Assembly (NCBI RefSeq): GCF_012034935.1
Contig: NZ_JAATEN010000016.1
Location: 89,817-153,816, forward strand
DNA from: Streptomyces zingiberis
GTDB lineage: Bacteria > Actinomycetota > Actinomycetes > Streptomycetales > Streptomycetaceae
Reading direction: 5' to 3'
Length of the DNA: 64,000 nucleotides
Shown: piece after piece, positions 57,873-64,000 of the stretch
Layout: every line of letters begins with the position of its first letter
How positions within the stretch are numbered: position 1 is the first letter of the stretch
The notes under the pieces: model-generated
Database searches by the model: none
Told to the model about the DNA's origin: nothing
What the model saw: the letters and a program-made list of their open reading frames with translations, nothing else
Translations under genes and position numbers: made by a program

Positions 57873-58675
57873 GGCAGCAGCCAGTCGACGGGGCGCTGGG
57901 CGGCGAGGTGGACGGCGCCACTGACGGGTGTGGTGGACTCGATCGGGAAGGGAGGCCCGTCCTCCTGGGACCAGGCGTAGCCGGACTTGGTGCCCGGGTC
58001 CCGCTCCAGCTCGACGAGGACGGCCACGGCCGGCCCGCCGGCGGAGAACCGCTCGGCGAGGTCGGCGCTGCCGAGGAAGGAGGCGATCCGCTGACGGGTC
58101 TGCGGGACCCGCCCGACGGCCTTGACCCGCCCCTTCAGTACCCCGAACTGCTGGGCGGGCGCGGACTGGACGCTGAGGTCCACGCGGGCGCCGACGGGGA
58201 CGGGCGAGCCCTTCCCGCCGGGGATGTAGAGCATGGCCACCAGGGGGTCCTCGGGATCGTCCACGCGTTCGACCGTGGCCACCTGGGTGCCGGGGGTGAT
58301 GACGGAGCCGGTCTCGGCGAGCAGCGAGGTGACCCGGCCGGCCTCCACCGTGCGGACGGCACGGGTGCCGCCCTCGGTGGCGACGGCCAGGACCGGCGCG
58401 TCGGCGGGCAGCATCTCGCCCTCCTGGGCCAGGACTTCGGTCACCTGCCCGGCGACGGGGCTCTGCAGGACGTAACTGCCCTCGGGGCGGGTGAGGACGC
58501 CGGGCGCCTCCTGCCGGGAGGTGACGGTGCCGGTCACGGCCCACACGACGGCGCCCGCCAGCACGGCGAGGGTGACGGCGAGCACCAGCAGGCCCTGCGG
58601 CCGGGCGAAACGCACCGGGATGTCGAGATCTTCGGGCGACTGGAGCTTGGACAGCGCCTTCTGCCGGAACTGCAC
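57869..58675 (-). CDS. NHLM-type secretion (membrane fusion) protein
   Basis: A 268-residue HlyD-like adaptor. N-terminal cytoplasmic stretch VQFRQKALSKLQSPEDLDIP typical of NHLM secretion proteins, one membrane helix (about residues 30-50, LLVLAVTLAVLAGAVVWAV), then a biotinyl-lipoyl-like beta region (VLQSPVAGQVTEVLAQEGE). It links the exporter to the outside. GTG at 58675 has AGGAA 8-10 nt upstream; the frame is open further but without family similarity. Overlaps the C39/ABC gene by 4 nt and is separated from the precursor gene by 219 bp with a strong hairpin. Confidence 0.92.
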   Translation of the reverse strand: MQFRQKALSKLQSPEDLDIPVRFARPQGLLVLAVTLAVLAGAVVWAVTGTVTSRQEAPGVLTRPEGSYVLQSPVAGQVTEVLAQEGEMLPADAPVLAVATEGGTRAVRTVEAGRVTSLLAETGSVITPGTQVATVERVDDPEDPLVAMLYIPGGKGSPVPVGARVDLSVQSAPAQQFGVLKGRVKAVGRVPQTRQRIASFLGSADLAERFSAGGPAVAVLVELERDPGTKSGYAWSQEDGPPFPIESTTPVSGAVHLAAQRPVDWLLP

Positions 58676-58782
58676 GTTCTCATTCCTCGCCTGCGGATCC
58701 ACCGGCCGTTCGGCCCGGCGGCGCACACCGTACCCGGTGGTCCGGGGCGGAACCGGAACCGGGGCCGCCGGATGACGGCACA

Positions 58783-58813
58783 CATGGGCCCCGGAAGGAT
58801 TCCGGGGCCCATG
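58783..58813 (-). terminator. Strong hairpin between precursor and exporter genes
   Basis: Perfect 13-bp arms (58783-58795 and 58801-58813) with a 5-nt loop, 82 bp after the precursor stop and 108 bp before the exporter start. No T tract. It likely acts as an attenuator that gives more precursor mRNA than transporter mRNA. Confidence 0.75.
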
Positions 58814-58894
58814 GTCGGCCCGTGCCGGTATCAGCCGGACCGGCGGGCCGTCAGCTGCCGGTACCCTCGCGGGCCCCGGCGGCGGATGTCTGGA

Positions 58895-59101
58895 TCAGAG
58901 ACCCGCGACGAGGCCGGTCACCTGGCCGGTCTGCACGCCGGTGACGTCCGTGACCAGGCCCAGGGCCTCCGAGACCGGGGCGACGCCGTCGACGGTGCCG
59001 AGGACGGCGCCGACGTTGACACCGACACCGCCGGACACGCCGTCCAGGTCGGCGTCGTCGATCTCGCGGGTCTCGACCTGGGAGGTGAAGTCGTTGCGCA
59101 C
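58895..59101 (-). CDS. Double-glycine leader peptide, exported peptide precursor
   Basis: A 68-residue peptide. Residues 1-25 form a charged leader ending in DADLDGVSGG, which fits the LxxVxGG double-glycine cleavage site for C39 peptidases. The predicted core, residues 26-68, is 43 residues and consists mainly of Val, Gly, Leu, Ala and Thr; it has no Cys, Lys, Arg or aromatic residue, starts VGVNVGAVLG and ends VTGLVAGL. It therefore cannot form lanthionines or disulfides. GTG at 59101 has GAAGGGAAG 6-14 nt upstream. It is the first gene of the export operon and its 5' leader folds into two hairpins. Confidence 0.88.
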   Translation of the reverse strand: MRNDFTSQVETREIDDADLDGVSGGVGVNVGAVLGTVDGVAPVSEALGLVTDVTGVQTGQVTGLVAGL

Positions 59102-59780
59102 TTGGGCTTCCCTTCAATTCCTTGCTGGGTGTTCTGCAAAACACCGGCCGCTTCAAGGGGGACGAAAAGCGGCCGACGGTCAGGGCGTCAGCTGCCCCTC
59201 CCCGGAAATCATGTGTGATCGATCTCCGGGCACCGCCAGATATAAGCATGCCGCCGCGGCGGGAGGCCACCTTCGCCACTACTGCCCCACCGTCACCACC
59301 CATGAGAGACCGCAGGTGAGGCACCGGATGATGACAACCCCTTCACACCTTCCACCGCGTGGCCACCGGAATTGGGGGCAGCGCGGGGACCCGACCGCCA
59401 CGGCGGCACCGTGATTTCGGCCTCATCCCCTTCCTAACGTTCCTCTGTGCCGCTTCTGCAAAAACGGTGTGCAGGGCAGACGGAAAGCGACACGGGAAGA
59501 CAAGAGGGGTAGGAAATGAAGTGGCGCGGGAAAGCGGGACAGACCCGTGCCCCGGGGCGGCCTGCGCACGGGCCCGAGGGGTGGGGGAGGGACGGGCGGG
59601 CAGGGCCCGGAACGCACCGGGCGGGAGACCGGGCGAGAGAGAGGGCGGAGACACGGCAGAGGGAACCCGGCCCGGGAGCGGCCCGGGAAACGGACGGCCC
59701 CACGGACGGGACGGGCGGCGGCTCTCCGCTCCCCCGCCGGCGCCGCCGGAACGCCGGTGCCGGTGGCACCACCGGCACCG
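59102..59780. other. Intergenic region upstream of peptide gene
   Basis: 679 bp. The first 75 bp hold the two leader hairpins. Near 59240 the sequence GATATAAGCATGCC (minus strand TTATATC) is the best -10 candidate for the peptide gene, with a poor -35. A plus-strand frame at 59516 has a decent ribosome site but low-complexity Arg/Gly content. 59600-59780 holds nothing recognised. Confidence 0.4.
59128..59175 (-). promoter_or_regulatory. Two hairpins in 5' leader of peptide gene
   Basis: Hairpin one: 6-bp arms (59128-59133, 59140-59145). Hairpin two: 9-bp arms (59145-59153, 59167-59175), 13-nt loop. Both lie within 80 bp upstream of the peptide start and can be part of a regulated leader or stabilise the mRNA. 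Confidence 0.45.
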
Positions 59781-60110
59781 TCAGTGCTGCAAACCCCCGC
59801 CGGCGTTCATCACGATCACACCGATGACGATCAGCGCCGCGCCGATGACCGTGGTGACGCGCACCTGCTCCCCGAAGAGCAGCACACCGCCGATGAAGGC
59901 GCCCACCGTCCCGATGCCGGACCAGACGGCGTACACCGGGCCCACATCGAGGCTCTTGAGGGCCTGGGCGAGCAGCCAGAACGCGGCCAGATAGCCGACG
60001 ACCACCACGGCCGAGGGGCCGAGCCGGGTGAAACCGTGCGAGGCGCGCAGCGCCAGGGTCGCGACCACCTCGAACACGATCGCGACGGCGACCATCAGTA
60101 CCGGGCCCAC
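59781..60110 (-). CDS. Small multidrug resistance (SMR) efflux protein
   Basis: A 109-residue SMR transporter of the EmrE/QacE type with four membrane helices. With the GTG start at 60110, the essential membrane Glu falls at position 14 (VAIVFEVVATLAL), as in EmrE. The rest matches family blocks: YLAAFWLLAQALKSLDVG, YAVWSGIGTVGAFIGG, LIVIGVIVMNAGG. GGGAGG lies 7 nt before the start. Substrates are unknown (quaternary ammonium compounds are typical; guanidinium is another possibility). Single gene between the peptide locus and the unknown protein; a role in self-protection is speculative. Confidence 0.93.
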   Translation of the reverse strand: MGPVLMVAVAIVFEVVATLALRASHGFTRLGPSAVVVVGYLAAFWLLAQALKSLDVGPVYAVWSGIGTVGAFIGGVLLFGEQVRVTTVIGAALIVIGVIVMNAGGGLQH

Positions 60111-60490
60111 AGCGGTTCCTCCCTCGTGCCCACCCGCGGAGCCCCGCCACGGGCCCCGCTTCCGGTTCTCCCCGGGCGGCGGGCGGACGGGGACGGGCCG
60201 GCGCGGCGCGCGCCGCGGCCCCGGCCGAGCGTATCCGGTGCACCCCCGGTCACCGCCGCGGCCGGCGCCGGGTCGCGCTGGGAGGCGCGTCACACGGAAC
60301 CGCCGTCCGCCCGGGCCGGCCCGCCACCGGGTGCGCGCCCCCGGGACGGAACGGGCCGCGGCGCCCTGGTGGGGCGGCGCGGCCGGGGAGCCGCGGACCG
60401 CGGGTGACGGCTGCGGTCCGGTGCGGTGTGCCGGTAAGGCCGTGGTGCCGCCCCGCCGGGGCGCGGCGTGGCCCCGGCCCCGGGCCCGGG
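60111..60490. other. Gene-free spacer
   Basis: 380 bp of very GC-rich sequence between the SMR gene and the unknown protein. No hairpin of note, no recognised gene. The SMR promoter must lie here or further upstream; no boxes are clear. Confidence 0.35.
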
Positions 60491-61114
60491 TCAGCGGCGG
60501 TCGGGCGGTGACGGTTCGTAGGGGACGACGGGCGGGGCCGGCCGGGTGGAGAGGCCGAAGAGCGAGCCCGCGGCGACCACGAGTTCCCCGGCGGAGTCGA
60601 CGGCCGTCCCGGCGGGGACGTTCATCCGGCGCAGGGCGCCCGACAGGGAGTCCTCGACGAGCGCGAGCCGGACGTTCAGGGCGCCGGGCCCGCCGCGGGC
60701 GCGCCCGGAGAAGTCGGTCAGCACCTCCTGGGCGTTGGTCTGGAGATCGGTCATGATCTGCCAGTTGCCCGGCTGCTGACGGGGCGCCTGCCCGCCCGCG
60801 GCGGGCGCGCCCAGGGTCCGCGGCAGCCGGACCGCGAGGTCGGCGTACCACTCGGAGAGGGCCCCGGACATCTCCGCGCGGAGACCGTCGAGGAGGACCA
60901 GCAGCACGGCGGCCCCCATGACATGGCTGACGGGCGGCTGGGCGGGCCCTCCCCCTCCGTTCCGGCCGGGGCCCTGCATCCCCAGATAGGAACGGAGGAC
61001 GACGGGGACGTCCTCCTGCTGCTGGGGCCGGAGCGGCACCAGCACGTCCCGGACGGGGGCGACCCCGCGAGCGGCCCGCTCCGCCGCTGCCTGACAGGCG
61101 TAATCAGTGGGCAC
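60491..61114 (-). CDS. Hypothetical protein, 207 aa
   Basis: I do not recognise the family. The chosen GTG (61114) gives PTDYACQAAAERAARGVAPV at the start, with AGGAG 11 nt upstream; another GTG 12 nt before is possible and the frame extends to 61384. Mid-protein LLVLLDGLRAEMSGALSEWYADL is amphipathic, followed by a Pro/Gly/Gln-rich linker and TDLQTNAQEVLTDFSGRA. The C-terminal part (LVEDSLSGALRRMNVPAGT) is helical, then Pro-rich. No signal peptide, no membrane helix that is certain. Genome-typical codon use suggests a real gene. Confidence 0.7.
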   Translation of the reverse strand: MPTDYACQAAAERAARGVAPVRDVLVPLRPQQQEDVPVVLRSYLGMQGPGRNGGGGPAQPPVSHVMGAAVLLVLLDGLRAEMSGALSEWYADLAVRLPRTLGAPAAGGQAPRQQPGNWQIMTDLQTNAQEVLTDFSGRARGGPGALNVRLALVEDSLSGALRRMNVPAGTAVDSAGELVVAAGSLFGLSTRPAPPVVPYEPSPPDRR

Positions 61115-61526
61115 GGGGCACACCACTCCTCTCCACTGGCCCATCGGCATCAGTGGCATCGCGTGCTTGTTCGGTGGTTCGTCTTGGTGATCGGGGTCGT
61201 ACCGTACCCGTATCCGCGTGTTTGGGGGAGGTCTCGGGGCCCGCTTTTTCACGCAGTGGAGGCAAACGGTCGCACAGCGGTCACCCCGCCCCGTTCTCCC
61301 TCTCCTCCGGGTGCCGGGCGCGCGGGACGCGGCCTCCACCCCCGGGCGGTGCGGGCCGTGGGCCCGCACCGGCAGCGGACCCACCCGGACATACGAAAGC
61401 GGCCCTCCCCCGCCGTCGTTCGGCAGGGGAGGGCCGCGTCGTTCGCCGGAGCCGTGGCCCTGGCCGCCCCGTGCGTCACGGGCACCGGGGGCCGGTCTCC
61501 GCGCGGGGTCGGACGGTGGCGCGGGA
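61115..61526. other. Gene-free region with catalase terminator
   Basis: 412 bp. It contains the hairpin at 61399-61437. The stretch 61160-61260 is less GC-rich, with two TACGGT/TACGAC-like boxes on the minus strand (61195-61210) that may be the -10 region of the unknown gene downstream. Confidence 0.45.
61399..61437 (-). terminator. Hairpin after catalase gene
   Basis: Perfect 12-bp arms (61399-61410 and 61426-61437) with a 15-nt loop, 90 bp after the catalase stop. Probable terminator of the catalase transcript. Confidence 0.7.
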
Positions 61527-63746
<2,220 letters not shown>

Positions 63747-64000
63747 GAATCCTCCGCGTGACGTCGAGTGACGGCCTACGCGTGACCCTGGGACGGCCTT
63801 CCGAAACCCGCGGACGGGATCCGGTCCCGGCCCGTCCCCCGGGTGGCGGACACCGCGGGACCGGCCCCCGGTGGCCGGCCGCCTGCCGGCGCCCCCGGTT
63901 CCGCAGGGGGCTCACCCCGGGCCCCGGGCCGGAGTTCCCTCCGCCCGGCGCCCCGGCCCCGGCTCCGCCCCCGACGCCCGGAGCGGTCCTCATCCCTCCA
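63747..64000. other. Upstream flank of the catalase gene
   Basis: 254 bp with the catalase promoter region. No clear -10/-35 boxes. No gene start is seen on either strand up to the window edge. Confidence 0.3.

Noticed and set aside
59516..59827. Plus-strand frame with a usable ribosome site near 59505
   Set aside because: Sequence is Arg/Gly/Pro-rich without pattern and it overlaps the end of the SMR gene on the other strand.

Overview
The window is very GC-rich actinobacterial DNA. Its Streptomyces-like traits are GTG starts, 4-nt start/stop overlaps, two conservon (cvn) operons, a mixed cob locus with B12 riboswitches, DUF574-type methyltransferases and an HPII-type catalase. I see no rRNA, tRNA, CRISPR array, transposase or phage integrase. 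The layout reads as ordinary chromosome with accessory clusters.

Layout. (1) 1-9236, minus strand: an exopolysaccharide locus. It holds a secreted CE18/Agd3-like polysaccharide deacetylase, a PelF-type glycosyltransferase, a 12-segment membrane protein, a LegB-type 4,6-dehydratase, a sugar nucleotidyltransferase, an epimerase and the start of a spherulin-4/GH135-like hydrolase. The set resembles fungal galactosaminogalactan and bacterial Pel systems. (2) 10020-10835: a DUF574 methyltransferase. (3) 11030-15284, minus: conservon 1 (cvnA, cvnB, cvnC, P450), in which the GTPase gene cvnD is reduced to a C-terminal stub. (4) 16207-17910: a GT39-like membrane protein. (5) 18193-32834: corrin-ring synthesis (cobN, cobG-cobH as one open frame, cobIJ, cobK, cbiD, cobM, cobL) with two minus-strand cobalamin riboswitches, one ahead of cobN and one ahead of cobL-cobM. 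(6) 33580-39519: intact conservon 2 (cvnA-D, P450) with an SDR gene attached. (7) 39570-45732: HIT protein, glutamate dehydrogenase, a second DUF574 methyltransferase, a Ca2+/H+ antiporter and two small proteins. (8) 46187-50208: a Rieske oxygenase, a small protein and a VanB-like reductase with a collagen-like N-terminus, facing an IclR regulator; a perfect 19-bp palindrome ahead of the oxygenase is a likely operator. (9) 51082-51975: a secreted lectin-like protein. (10) 52085-59101, minus: a double-glycine peptide gene, a membrane-fusion protein, a C39 peptidase/ABC exporter and a second ABC protein (NHLM-type export) with no modifying enzyme in view. (11) 59781-63746, minus: an SMR efflux protein, an unknown protein and catalase.

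How parts work together. The glycan locus would supply sugar nucleotides (nucleotidyltransferase, epimerases), polymerise and export them (PelF, membrane protein), and tailor the polymer outside the cell (deacetylase, hydrolase). In the peptide locus a strong hairpin separates the precursor from the exporter genes, which would give more precursor than transporter. The B12 riboswitches would turn down corrin synthesis when cobalamin is plentiful. The conservon P450s both lack the normal K-helix ExxR motif, as known for CYP157. The points most worth follow-up are the glycan cluster, the Val/Gly-rich exported peptide, the truncated cvnD, the CobG-CobH fusion and the IclR operator.
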